The translations under genes and the position numbers were made by a program. From Burkholderia sp. Ax-1724 (GTDB taxonomy: Bacteria; Pseudomonadota; Gammaproteobacteria; Burkholderiales; Burkholderiaceae), in assembly GCF_011752995.1 (NCBI RefSeq), contig NZ_VWWL01000040.1, positions 1 through 41,243 of the forward strand: a stretch of 41,243 bases of DNA, given 5' to 3'. Positions within the stretch are counted from its first letter, which is position 1, and each line of letters starts with the position of its first letter. Below, piece by piece: positions 16,746-24,881 of this stretch. Below the pieces are notes generated by a model. That model was not told where the DNA came from and searched no databases. It worked only from the letters and a program-made list of their open reading frames with translations.

Positions 16746-17885
16746 ATGAAAAAGAGTCTTATCGTCGTCGCGGCTGCCGCATCGGTCGCATCGGTCGCTC
16801 ACGCACAAAGCAGCGTGACCCTGTATGGTGTGCTCGACGCGGGCCTGACGTACACCAGCAACGTTGCTGGCCATTCCAAGTGGGCAGCAGGTAGCGGCGG
16901 CATCAGCCAGAGCATGTTCGGCCTGCGCGGTTCGGAAGACCTGGGCAACGGTCTGAAGGCAATCTTCACGTTGGAAAGCGGCTTCGACATCAACAACGGC
17001 AAGTTCGCCAACAACAACGGCATGTTCAACCGTCAGGCATTCGTCGGCCTGTCGAGCGCGCAATTCGGTACGGTCACGCTGGGTCGCCAGTACGACGCAG
17101 TGCAGGACTACCTCGCGCCGCTGACCGCAACGGGCAGCTGGGGCGGCACGTCGTTCGCGCACCCGTTCAACAACGACAACCTGAACACCAACGGCGGTCT
17201 GTCGGTCAACAACTCGATCAAGTACTCGAGCGCTAACTACGCAGGCTTCACGTTCGGCGGCACGTACGGCTTCTCGAACCAGGCTGGCGCATTCGCGAAC
17301 AACCGCCAGTACAGCCTGGGTGCTGCATACCAGTGGCAAGGCCTGCACCTCGGTGCTGCCTACGCGCAACAGAACAACCCGAACGGCAACGGCGGCGCAT
17401 CGGACGGCGTGCTGGCGAACACCTCGGGCGTTCTGGAAGGCAACTTCCGTCAGCGTCAGTTCGGCGCGGCAGCTTCGTACGGCTTCGGCCCGGCGCTGGT
17501 CGGCGTGGCCTGGACGCAATCGCGCGTCGACAACCTGGTCGGCGCAGCGGACGGTCAGCGTCAAGGCTACACCAACAACTACGAAATCAACGGCAAGTAC
17601 AACCTGACCCCGGCTCTCGGCCTCGGCATCGCGTACACGTTCACCGACGCACGCGGCTACGGCGTCAACGCCGACGGTAACGACATGAAGACCCGTTACC
17701 ACCAGATCGGCCTGCAGGCTGACTACTCGCTGTCGCGTCGCACCGACGTCTACGCTCAGGCCGTGTACCAGCACGCAATGGGCGATGGCGGCGTGGCTTC
17801 GATCTACAGCGGCGACAACTCGGTTCCGACGTCGTCGTCGAAGAACCAGACGGCTGCTACGGTCGGCCTGCGTCACCGCTTCTAA
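16746..17885 (+). CDS. Outer-membrane porin (Porin_4, OmpC-like)
   Basis: 379-residue trimeric general porin typical of Burkholderiales. The signal peptide MKKSLIVVAAAASVASVAHA is cleaved before QSSVTLYGVLDAG. Conserved family blocks follow: FGLRGSEDLGNGLKAIFTLE, NRQAFVGLSS and LGRQYD. It ends in the C-terminal phenylalanine signature GLRHRF needed for outer-membrane assembly. The start at 16746 follows GGAG. Codon use is strongly biased (AAC, GGC, CTG), pointing to high expression. A strong terminator follows 38 bases after the stop. The second porin is convergent. Confidence 0.96.
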   Translation: MKKSLIVVAAAASVASVAHAQSSVTLYGVLDAGLTYTSNVAGHSKWAAGSGGISQSMFGLRGSEDLGNGLKAIFTLESGFDINNGKFANNNGMFNRQAFVGLSSAQFGTVTLGRQYDAVQDYLAPLTATGSWGGTSFAHPFNNDNLNTNGGLSVNNSIKYSSANYAGFTFGGTYGFSNQAGAFANNRQYSLGAAYQWQGLHLGAAYAQQNNPNGNGGASDGVLANTSGVLEGNFRQRQFGAAASYGFGPALVGVAWTQSRVDNLVGAADGQRQGYTNNYEINGKYNLTPALGLGIAYTFTDARGYGVNADGNDMKTRYHQIGLQADYSLSRRTDVYAQAVYQHAMGDGGVASIYSGDNSVPTSSSKNQTAATVGLRHRF

Positions 17886-17922
17886 GCTTCCGCAGAAGCC
17901 TGTAGTTCATGCAGTAGAAAAG

Positions 17923-17946
17923 GGTGCCGTTCGCGGCACCTTTTTT
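17923..17946 (+). terminator. Porin terminator
   Basis: Perfect 7-bp stem GGTGCCG/CGGCACC, a TTCG tetraloop and six T's. Classic intrinsic terminator for the plus-strand porin. Confidence 0.93.
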
Positions 17947-17986
17947 ATGTGCGCGTCGCTTGCCGATCCGGCGAGTCGACGCAAAA

Positions 17987-18018
17987 AACCCGGTATCCGC
18001 CACAACGGATACCGGGTT
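17987..18018. terminator. Bidirectional terminator between convergent porins
   Basis: 13-bp perfect stem AACCCGGTATCCG/CGGATACCGGGTT with loop CCACAA, flanked by A's on the left and T's on the right, so it can stop transcription on both strands. It lies 41 bases from the stop of the minus-strand porin. Confidence 0.9.
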
Positions 18019-18059
18019 TTTTTATGCCGCGAGAGGGGCCTGCGCGGGCCCCATCCGCG

Positions 18060-19199
18060 TCAGAAAATCGTTCGCAGACCGAGCGCGATGCCGGTCTGGT
18101 TGTTGCGGCCCGGCAGTTCGACCGATGCGGCGCCCGACACCTTGTCGAAGTCAACGGTGCCGTACACCTCGGTGCGCTTCGACAGCGCGTACTCGGCCAA
18201 CGCCACGAACGTGTAGCGATAGCCGCTGCCCAGTTCGCCGTTGCCGATTGCCGCGTTCGACATATGGTCGTAGTACGCCGCGCCCGTCAGCGTGAGCGCG
18301 CGCGTGGCCTGCCACGTGACGCCGGCGAACGGGCCGTTGTCGATGCGCCCCGAGCCCTGGACGATATCGACACCCGGCACGAGCGTCTGCTGCGCGAGCG
18401 CGCTGTCGACGAAGCCCGTGTCGTCCTTCGAATGCAGATAGCCGACGTACAGCTTCGCCGCGCTGAACGCATAAACCGCGTTGGCATTGAAGACGGTCTG
18501 CTTGCGATTGCCGTTGTCGCTGTTTTGCTGCACGCCGGCCGCGACCGACAGCGGACCCGCCACGTACGACAGCGTGAAGCCGTACATATTGCCGGCGCCG
18601 AGATGGCCCGGCACCTGGCCCGAGAAGCCGTCCTCGCCGGTCGAGGTCGAGTTCGTGCCGAACGAGTACATCGCGGCCACCGTCAGGCCCTGGAACGTGC
18701 CGCTATATTTGACCGCGTTGTCGGCGTAGAGCCCCGCGCCGAGCGCGCCCGGCAACCACGAGTTCTCGTTGTAGTTGCCGACCGTGAGCGGGTCGTAGGT
18801 ATCGCCGAGCAGATCGAACAGCGGCGTCTTCTGGCGACCGAGCGTGAGCGTGCCGTACGGGCTGCTCAGGCCCACGTACGCGTTGCGGTTGAAGATGCGA
18901 TGGCTGTCCGATGCCGAGCCGTCCTGCAGGTTGATGCCGCTTTCCAGATCGAAGATCGCCTTCATGCCGTGACCCAGGTCTTCCGAGCCGCGCAGACCCC
19001 AGCGGCTATTGGTGATCGCGCCGTTCGTCATGTACAGGCGGTTGTCGTTCCGGGCGTTCGAGTTCGTCAGATAGCGCACGCTGACGTCGGCGACGCCGTA
19101 CAGCGTGATCGAACTTTGCGCGCAAGCCTGCTCCGACGTCATGGCGAGGGCGGCTCCGCCCACGACTGCGGCGGTCTTGAGAAAGCAGAGATGTCTCAC
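18060..19199 (-). CDS. Outer-membrane porin (Porin_4), second copy
   Basis: 379 residues. The signal peptide region ends near EQACAQS, followed by SSITLYGVADVSVRYLTN. Porin blocks RWGLRGSEDLGHGMKAIFDLESG, NRNAYVGLSS and TLTLGRQKTPLFDLLGD are present, and the C-terminus ends in LRTIF with terminal Phe. The start is GTG at 19199 with AGGA six bases upstream. It is divergent in sequence from the neighbouring porin and lacks that gene's extreme codon bias, so it is probably a conditionally expressed channel rather than the major porin. Upstream are three copies of ATTGCAC or its complement. Confidence 0.94.
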   Translation of the reverse strand: MRHLCFLKTAAVVGGAALAMTSEQACAQSSITLYGVADVSVRYLTNSNARNDNRLYMTNGAITNSRWGLRGSEDLGHGMKAIFDLESGINLQDGSASDSHRIFNRNAYVGLSSPYGTLTLGRQKTPLFDLLGDTYDPLTVGNYNENSWLPGALGAGLYADNAVKYSGTFQGLTVAAMYSFGTNSTSTGEDGFSGQVPGHLGAGNMYGFTLSYVAGPLSVAAGVQQNSDNGNRKQTVFNANAVYAFSAAKLYVGYLHSKDDTGFVDSALAQQTLVPGVDIVQGSGRIDNGPFAGVTWQATRALTLTGAAYYDHMSNAAIGNGELGSGYRYTFVALAEYALSKRTEVYGTVDFDKVSGAASVELPGRNNQTGIALGLRTIF

Positions 19200-19298
19200 T
19201 GGTTTTCCTGCGTGTGGATGGGTGGATTTTTTCGTTTGGACACGGCGCTCGCGGGCGGGCCGCGGCGCCGGGCGCGCCGATGATAGACCACGACTCGC

Positions 19299-19353
19299 AT
19301 TGCACCCTTCATGCGGCGGTGCAATAACTTATTGTGTTTTTTGACAATTGCAC
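19299..19353. promoter_or_regulatory. Three ATTGCAC elements upstream of the second porin
   Basis: ATTGCACC (19299-19306), its reverse complement GGTGCAAT (19318-19325) and ATTGCAC (19347-19353) lie 100-155 bases upstream of the GTG start, within an AT-rich promoter region. They form two overlapping inverted repeats sharing the middle copy, a plausible multi-site operator. Confidence 0.42.
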
Positions 19354-19482
19354 TCGCGCGATTAACAAGAATTGACCTTTGCCCAGGCTCGGTTCGAGTA
19401 GTCTCAAAAATATTCGCTATAGATATTGTTTCGCAGAGACGCTCGCATACACGTTGTGCGCGAGCGCGCCGCGCTTTTATGC

Positions 19483-19836
19483 ATGAATATTCCTTCTTCC
19501 GAACCGCTGACGGCCTGGCCCGCCGTTCAGGAGTTAACCGACGAGCAATGGCTGCGGGTCGAGCCGCTGCTGCCTGAATCGCTGAACGAGGGGCCACGTC
19601 GCGGACGTCCGCCGATCGATCTGCGCCGCGTGCTGGATAGCGTGATGTGGGTGTTGCACACGCGCGCGCCGTGGAGCGCGATGCCCGAGCATCATGTGCC
19701 GTATCAGACCGCGCATCGCTATTATTTGCGCTGGAAAAAATCCGGTGTGCTGACCGCGATCATGTTCGCGCTGTTCAAGACGGATGCCGTTCTCGAACGG
19801 CGCGCGACACGTCGCGGCGGTGTGCACTTGGATTAG
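19483..19836 (+). CDS. Solitary DUF4096 / IS5-type transposase N-terminal protein
   Basis: 117 residues matching the N-terminal DNA-binding part of IS5-family (IS402/IS427-like) transposases: LTDEQWLRVEPLLPES, RRGRPPIDLRRVLDSVMWVLHTRAPWSAMPE, then a WKKSGVLTAI block. The DDE catalytic half is absent and no frameshifted continuation is visible: a TAG stop is followed 56 bases later by a strong terminator. No flanking terminal inverted repeats were seen. It is either an insertion-sequence remnant kept as a stand-alone protein or a domesticated DNA-binding protein. The ATG at 19483 lacks a clear ribosome-binding site. Confidence 0.7.
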   Translation: MNIPSSEPLTAWPAVQELTDEQWLRVEPLLPESLNEGPRRGRPPIDLRRVLDSVMWVLHTRAPWSAMPEHHVPYQTAHRYYLRWKKSGVLTAIMFALFKTDAVLERRATRRGGVHLD

Positions 19837-19892
19837 CGCGTTCGTTTGCGCTGCGCGGACGTGTCGCGCGGCGTCTCGATATAGACTCGTGG

Positions 19893-19928
19893 AAAAGCCG
19901 TCGCCGGATTATTCCGGCGACGGCTTTT
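19893..19928. terminator. Strong terminator after the DUF4096 gene
   Basis: 15-bp perfect stem AAAAGCCGTCGCCGG/CCGGCGACGGCTTTT with loop ATTATT, A-flanked on one side and T-flanked on the other, so it can work on both strands. Confidence 0.9.
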
Positions 19929-20177
19929 TCAATTCCCGCACAATGGAATGGCGGGCGTGTGAAGTCATGCTGGGGTTTCTTCGAGTGGTCGTCGCGCAAA
20001 GTCGGTGGGCGGAGCGCCATTGATCGGCAGCAAACGGCCTGGAAGCCGTACTGGCCGGGCCGGTTCGAGCACGCTACCCTGCTATTTGAATGACGGGCGG
20101 TTCACGCTGACAATAGCGAAGCCAGCTCATCAACCAGAACAATCGGCGGCGCGGCTCGCGCCTCAGGAGACGATGCA

Positions 20178-21812
20178 ATGACGAAGCACAGGTTCGACGA
20201 CGGTCTCGAGCAGCGCGAGGCCAATTATGTCCCGCTCACGCCAATCGACTTCCTCGCGCGCGCCGCGCAGGTGTATGGCGAGCGGCTCGCGATCGTCCAC
20301 GGGGAGATTCGCCGCAGCTGGAGCGAGACCTACGAACGCGCGCGGCGGCTCGCGAGCGCGCTGCGCGAGGCCGGCATTGGCCGTGGCGATACGGTCGCCG
20401 CGCTGCTGCCCAACATTCCGCCGATGATCGAGGCGCACTTCGGCGTGCCGATGGCGGGCGCCGTGCTCAACACGCTCAATACGCGGCTCGACGTCGCCTC
20501 GCTGCTGTTCATGCTGCGCCACGGCGAGGCGAAGGTGCTGATCGTCGATACCGAATACGGCGAGCTCGCGCATCGCGCCGCGCTCGAATTTCCCGGGCTG
20601 CTCGTGATCAGCGTGGCCGACGCTCAGCCCGCCGACGCCGCGCAGTTTATCCGCGCGACCGACTACGAAGCGTTCCTGCAAGCGGGCGACCTGGCCTTCG
20701 AGTGGGCCCGGCCCGCCGACGAATGGGATGCGATTGCGCTCAACTACACGTCGGGCACGACCGGCGATCCGAAGGGCGTGGTTTATCACCATCGCGGCGC
20801 GTATCTGAATGCGCTCAGCAATATCCTCGAATGGGACATGCCGAAGCACGCGGTCTATCTATGGACGCTGCCGCTGTTTCACTGCAACGGCTGGTGCTTT
20901 CCGTGGACCGTCGCCGCGCGCGCGGGCGTCAACGTCTGCCTGCGCAAGTTCGATGCGAAGACCGTGTTCGAACTGATTCGCCGCGAGCGCATCACGCATT
21001 ACTGCGGCGCGCCGATCGTGCAGAACGCGCTCGCCAATGCGCCGGCCGAGTGGCGCGAGGGTATCGAGCATCGCGTCTCGACGATGGTCGCGGGCGCGGC
21101 ACCGCCGCCCGCGGTGATCGCGAAGATGAGGGAGATCGGCTTCGATCTGACGCACGTGTACGGCCTCACCGAAACCTATGGGCCGGCGGCCGTCTGCGCG
21201 AAGCAGGACGCGTGGGATGCGCTCGACGAAAACACGCGCGCCGATCTGACCGCGCGCCAGGGCGTGCGTTATCACCTGCAGGCGGCCGTCGCGGTGCTCG
21301 ACCCGGACACGCTCGAAGCGGTGCCGGACGACGGCGAAACGCTCGGCGAGATCATGTTTCGCGGCAACATCTGCATGAAGGGCTATCTGAAGAACGAACG
21401 CGCGACCGAAGCGGCGTTTCGCGGCGGCTGGTTCCATACCGGCGATCTTGGCGTACGCACGCCCGACGGCTATATCCGCATTCGCGACCGCAGCAAGGAC
21501 ATCATCATCTCGGGCGGCGAGAATATTTCGAGCATCGAGGTCGAGGACACGCTGTATCGCCATCCGGCGGTATCGGTCGCGGCGGTGGTCGCGATGGCCG
21601 ATCCGAAGTGGGGCGAAGTGCCGTGCGCGTTCATCGAGCTGAAGGAAGGCGCGCAGGCGACCGAGGAAGACATCATCGCGCACTGCCGGCTGTTTCTGGC
21701 CGGCTACAAATTGCCGAAGGCGGTGCGTTTCGGGGAATTGCCGAAGACGTCGACGGGGAAAATCCAGAAGTTCGAACTGCGGGCGCGCATCAAGGCGGAA
21801 GGCAAGGGCTGA
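20178..21812 (+). CDS. Acyl-CoA synthetase (AMP-binding, AlkK/DmdB-like)
   Basis: 544 residues. Adenylates a carboxylic acid and transfers it to coenzyme A. The P-loop YTSGTTGDPKGV lies near residue 190, the LTETYGP motif near 332, TGDLGVRTPDGYIRIRDRSKDIIISGGENIS near 422-452, and the C-terminal catalytic lysine in TSTGKIQKFELR near 525. Length and motifs fit the medium/long-chain or methylmercaptopropionate-type ligases; the substrate is not determinable. The start follows AGGAG. It is monocistronic here: the downstream LysE gene is convergent. The preceding 249 bases hold no recognisable gene. Confidence 0.93.
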   Translation: MTKHRFDDGLEQREANYVPLTPIDFLARAAQVYGERLAIVHGEIRRSWSETYERARRLASALREAGIGRGDTVAALLPNIPPMIEAHFGVPMAGAVLNTLNTRLDVASLLFMLRHGEAKVLIVDTEYGELAHRAALEFPGLLVISVADAQPADAAQFIRATDYEAFLQAGDLAFEWARPADEWDAIALNYTSGTTGDPKGVVYHHRGAYLNALSNILEWDMPKHAVYLWTLPLFHCNGWCFPWTVAARAGVNVCLRKFDAKTVFELIRRERITHYCGAPIVQNALANAPAEWREGIEHRVSTMVAGAAPPPAVIAKMREIGFDLTHVYGLTETYGPAAVCAKQDAWDALDENTRADLTARQGVRYHLQAAVAVLDPDTLEAVPDDGETLGEIMFRGNICMKGYLKNERATEAAFRGGWFHTGDLGVRTPDGYIRIRDRSKDIIISGGENISSIEVEDTLYRHPAVSVAAVVAMADPKWGEVPCAFIELKEGAQATEEDIIAHCRLFLAGYKLPKAVRFGELPKTSTGKIQKFELRARIKAEGKG

Positions 21813-21855
21813 CGCGCGGGGCGCGCGCTACGAACGGCGCGTGCCCATGCATCGC

Positions 21856-22491
21856 TCAGATTCCCACCTTGTGCGCGTTCAGAATCAGGCGCAACCCGAG
21901 TGCCGTGACGGCGCTCGCGGCGATGCGGTCGATCCACGCCTTCCAGCGCAGATAGATTTCGCGCGGACGCCTGCTCGAAAAGCACAGCGCGACGATCGTG
22001 TACCAGCCGGCCTCGATCGCGAAGATCGCGGGCGGCAGCGCGAAGTAGCACCACACCGGCGGATGCTGCGGCAGCAGCGCGGCGAAGATACTGCCGTAGT
22101 AGACGGCTGTTTTCGGATTGCTGAGCTGCGTGCTAAGGCCGATCCAGAACGATTTGCGCGGATTGCCGGCGCCGCTTTGCGTGGCGTCGAAGGCGAGCGG
22201 CTTCGCGGCGCCGCGCCAGATTTTCGAGGCGAGGTAGACGAGGTAGACGCCCCCGGCGATCTTCAGGCCGACGTACAGCCATGCGACCGTCGCGAGCAGC
22301 GTATAGAGGCCGAGCAGCGCGATGCCGCTGAAGAACACGCCACCGATGCCCATGCCGAGCGCCGTCGCCAGACCGTCGCCGCGCGACAGGCCGATCGCAT
22401 TGCGCGCGACGATGACGAAGCTCGGCCCGGGACTCATCGCGCCCAGCAGCAGTGCGGCGAGAATCGTGAGGACGGCGGTCGAAGCGGGCAT
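21856..22491 (-). CDS. LysE family amino-acid/metabolite exporter
   Basis: 211-residue inner-membrane exporter of the LysE/RhtB type with about six membrane helices. The family signature near the N-terminus reads GAMSPGPSFVIVARNAI (residues 17-33), followed by GLATALGMGIGG, and in the middle FWIGLSTQLSNPKTAVYYGSIFA. The start at 22491 is fixed by a strong AAAGGAG ribosome-binding site. Probable role is efflux of an amino acid or related compound. It ends 43 bases from the convergent acyl-CoA synthetase. Specificity is unknown. Confidence 0.9.
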   Translation of the reverse strand: MPASTAVLTILAALLLGAMSPGPSFVIVARNAIGLSRGDGLATALGMGIGGVFFSGIALLGLYTLLATVAWLYVGLKIAGGVYLVYLASKIWRGAAKPLAFDATQSGAGNPRKSFWIGLSTQLSNPKTAVYYGSIFAALLPQHPPVWCYFALPPAIFAIEAGWYTIVALCFSSRRPREIYLRWKAWIDRIAASAVTALGLRLILNAHKVGI

Positions 22492-23046
22492 GGTCGTGTC
22501 TCCTTTGAGGTGGTCCCGTCGCTCGAAGCGCTGGCGTGACGGGCCGAGCGGGGCGGCTTGTGAGGGCCGGGGTGTGGAGTATCGCATTGTCTGGCGGGAA
22601 CGCGGCTGAAGTCATGCCCGCTGAAAGGGACATAAGGGGACATAGAGACATCAGCCGAACAATCGGCGGCAAAGGCAAGAGTCCTTTGCTACGGGCGAAA
22701 TAAGCCCAATGCTAGAATGGCCTTCCATACGCCGCCGCTCCCTCGAACCCGTGAGGCGAGGCCGGGGCGTAGTTCGGGGACGCAATTCAAAGGTGTAATT
22801 CGAACCGCCCGGCGGCGAATGCGTCCGATCTCCGTGTTCCGGTTCAGGCGCTTCCATCGGCAATCAAACAGGCATGGCTGGCAGATGCGGGTTTTCACGC
22901 ATCCTTGAAAAGGCTGTGCATTCGGATTACTGAGTGGATTACCCCGCGAATTGCCTTGCTTCCTCTGAATCGAACACGGGCTTCGCGTTGTTTTGCGAAA
23001 TTCCCGGTTGTCTAACGCCAGCAGGCTGCTGCGATACCAATACGCT
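22492..23046. other. Intergenic region with short repeats and a hairpin
   Basis: No convincing gene in 555 bases. Seen: near-tandem ten-base repeats GGGACATA (22627-22634 and 22637-22644) followed by GAGACAT, a perfect 7-bp hairpin GCAAAGG/CCTTTGC (22669-22689), and GATGCG/CGCATC around 22883-22903. No tRNA could be folded. Confidence 0.45.
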
Positions 23047-23313
23047 ATGAAAGAGCAAGAACGGCAACAACGACTGTTCGAACACGATGAGAATGTGCGC
23101 GAGCGCATGGTCGCGTGGATTCGCCGACGCATGGACGACTACGACATCACACTCGAAGCGCTGGCCGAATCGCTCGAAGCCGACGAGAAAGCCGCCAGCG
23201 CGGTGAAGTACCGCGACGCGTTCGGCAATACGTGGGATGGTCGCGGCGATAAACCCGCCTGGCTCGCGCGCGCGATTTACGCGGGACAAAGCATCGAACA
23301 TTTCCGTTGCTGA
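23047..23313 (+). CDS. H-NS-like mini-protein with unusual N-terminus
   Basis: 88 residues. The C-terminal part (54-74) carries the H-NS/Bv3F DNA-binding core: KYRDAFGNTWDGRGDKPAWLA, with the TWxGRGxxPxWL loop that inserts into AT-rich minor grooves. The N-terminal part (1-50) is not the usual coiled-coil dimerisation domain. It is a highly charged helix, RERMVAWIRRRMDDYDITLEALAESLEAD, that looks like a small helical bundle. ATG at 23047 is chosen because the longer frame from 22993 is unlikely; the ribosome-binding site is weak. Likely a nucleoid-associated or xenogeneic silencing modulator (inference). Confidence 0.72.
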   Translation: MKEQERQQRLFEHDENVRERMVAWIRRRMDDYDITLEALAESLEADEKAASAVKYRDAFGNTWDGRGDKPAWLARAIYAGQSIEHFRC

Positions 23314-23350
23314 GCGCGCCACCCGGCATCGCGGCAAAAAAGCGAAAGCC

Positions 23351-23376
23351 AAAAAAAGCCCGCTTAAAGGCGGGCT
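23351..23376 (-). terminator. Terminator of the pcaHG operon
   Basis: 7-bp stem AGCCCGC/GCGGGCT with a 6-base loop; on the minus strand it is followed by seven T's. It lies about 93 bases past the pcaG stop. Confidence 0.85.
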
Positions 23377-23468
23377 CAACTCTTACTACTCGGAGTTTCA
23401 CGATCCAGTCGCTTGACGGATCACGTCGAGTGTAATTGAAAGCGATATGAAAGTGTGAAAAAACCGCT

Positions 23469-24056
23469 TCACAGATCAAAAAACACGGTTTCCTTATCGC
23501 CCTGCATGCGGATGTCGAAGCGGTAGACGTTCGCCGCACCCGGTTCGCGACGCGCGATCAGCGTGTTGCGGCGCTCGGCCGGCACCGACGCCAGCACGGC
23601 GTCCTGGCCGTTTGCCTCGGCTTCGTCTTCGAAGTAGATGCGCGTGAACGTGTGCAGCAGCATGCCGCGCATCGTCAGGATCACGTTGATGTGCGGCGCT
23701 TCGGTGGGGTTCGCGCGGCCCGGCTTCACCGTCTCGACGATAAAGCGCTTGTGCGGGTCCGTGCCCGTGCCGACGCGCGCAAAGCCGTGAAAACCGGTCT
23801 TCAGGATTTCCTCGCGCGATTCCGGATAGTGGCCGTTCGAATCGACCTGCGACATCTCGACCATCGCGTCGCCGACCGCGTTGCCGTCGCCGTCGAACAC
23901 CTGGCCGACGATCGTGATGTGCTCGCCGGCCGCTTCCATGTCGGCGAGGACGTGCGTGAACAGGCTCTTGTAGTCGAAGTCGTATTGCTGCGGGCAAAGA
24001 CCGTAGGCGAAGTACGGGCCAACGGTTTGCGAAGGCGTTTGCTTGAGGGTCGTCAT
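23469..24056 (-). CDS. pcaG: Protocatechuate 3,4-dioxygenase alpha subunit
   Basis: Non-catalytic subunit of the intradiol dioxygenase that cleaves protocatechuate to beta-carboxymuconate in the beta-ketoadipate pathway. 195 residues, usual length, with TPSQTVGPYFAYGL at the N-terminus and the family core HITIVGQVFDGDGNAVGDAMVEMSQ. The iron ligands of the beta chain are missing, as expected for alpha. A GGAGCG ribosome-binding site lies within the last codons of pcaH, and only 3 bases separate the two genes, so they are cotranscribed and coupled. Confidence 0.97.
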   Translation of the reverse strand: MTTLKQTPSQTVGPYFAYGLCPQQYDFDYKSLFTHVLADMEAAGEHITIVGQVFDGDGNAVGDAMVEMSQVDSNGHYPESREEILKTGFHGFARVGTGTDPHKRFIVETVKPGRANPTEAPHINVILTMRGMLLHTFTRIYFEDEAEANGQDAVLASVPAERRNTLIARREPGAANVYRFDIRMQGDKETVFFDL

Positions 24057-24059
24057 GGC

Positions 24060-24764
24060 TTAGCGCTCCATCGGGGTTTCGTTCGGGCCGCGCAGCACGA
24101 TGTCGAAATCGTAGCCGAGCGCATAAGCCTCTTGGGTGGTGTCGAGCGAGAACTTCGCGATCATGCGCTCACGGGCATGTTCCGGTGTGCCCTGGTAGAT
24201 TGGGTCGAACGCGAGCAGCGGGTCGCCGGGGAAGTACATCTGCGTGACGAGACGCGAGCCGAAGTGGTCGCCGAACAGCGAGAAGTGGATGTGCTGCGGA
24301 CGCCAGGCGTTCGGGTGATTGCCCCACGGATACGCGCCCGGCTTGATGCTCAGGAAGCGGTAGCGGCCTTCGTTGTCGGTGAGGCAGCGGCCCGCGCCGA
24401 GGAAGTTCGGGTCGAGCGGCGCGTCGTGCTGGTCGGCCTTGTGCACGTAGCGGCCGGCCGCGTTCGCCTGCCACACTTCGACGAGCGTGTTGCGCACCGG
24501 GTGGCCGCCTTCGTCGAGCACGCGGCCCGTCACGATGATGCGCTCGCCGAGCGGCTCGCCGTTGCGCACCGCGTTGCGCGTCAGATCGTGGTCGAGCGCG
24601 CCGAGGTCCTCGGTGCCGTAGACTGGCACGCGCTGGTCGCGCAGCTTTTCCTTCAGCGGGATCAGCGGGCGGGTGGGACCGCGTTTGACCGACGAACCGT
24701 ACTGGGGATAGACGTAAGCGGGATGGGACGCGAACTCGCGCGGGGTGAGGGAAGAATCTTCCAT
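24060..24764 (-). CDS. pcaH: Protocatechuate 3,4-dioxygenase beta subunit
   Basis: Catalytic non-heme Fe(III) subunit. 234 residues. Predicted ligands Tyr106 (GRYVHK), Tyr145 (GAYPWGN), His158 and His160 (RPQHIHFS) match the classic Tyr2-His2 site. It starts MEDSSLTPREFASH at 24764 with GGAGACACTTC upstream; the frame stays open far upstream, but that is the shadow of pcaQ. It is divergent from pcaQ, with a 111-base promoter region between the starts. PcaQ with beta-carboxymuconate is the expected activator. Confidence 0.97.
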   Translation of the reverse strand: MEDSSLTPREFASHPAYVYPQYGSSVKRGPTRPLIPLKEKLRDQRVPVYGTEDLGALDHDLTRNAVRNGEPLGERIIVTGRVLDEGGHPVRNTLVEVWQANAAGRYVHKADQHDAPLDPNFLGAGRCLTDNEGRYRFLSIKPGAYPWGNHPNAWRPQHIHFSLFGDHFGSRLVTQMYFPGDPLLAFDPIYQGTPEHARERMIAKFSLDTTQEAYALGYDFDIVLRGPNETPMER

Positions 24765-24830
24765 GAAGTGTCTCCGTGGGAGGAATCGTGGGGGGCGACG
24801 TTGTGACAGGAACTTTATCCAAAGCCGGCG

Positions 24831-24881
24831 GTTATGCAAAATGACGTTTTCACCCGTTTCGTATAACCTCACGTTATGCAA
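24831..24881. promoter_or_regulatory. PcaQ operator candidates between pcaH and pcaQ
   Basis: ATAACCTCACGTTAT (24863-24877) is a palindrome (ATAAC/GTTAT) close to the reported PcaQ box ATAACC-N4-GGTTAA and fits the LysR T-N11-A pattern. GTTATGCAA occurs at 24831-24839 and again at 24873-24881, 42 bases or four helical turns apart. The palindrome overlaps the pcaQ start codon, suggesting autorepression. Confidence 0.6.

Noticed and set aside
19483..19836. Complete insertion sequence
   Set aside because: No catalytic DDE half, no terminal inverted repeats and no target duplications are visible.
20137..22672. The 13-mer AACAATCGGCGGC found near 20140 and 22659 as a shared operator
   Set aside because: Only two copies without symmetry, in different contexts; likely coincidence.
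22720..22900. Possible tRNA-like sequence
   Set aside because: TTCG-containing segments occur, but no cloverleaf with acceptor and anticodon stems could be formed.
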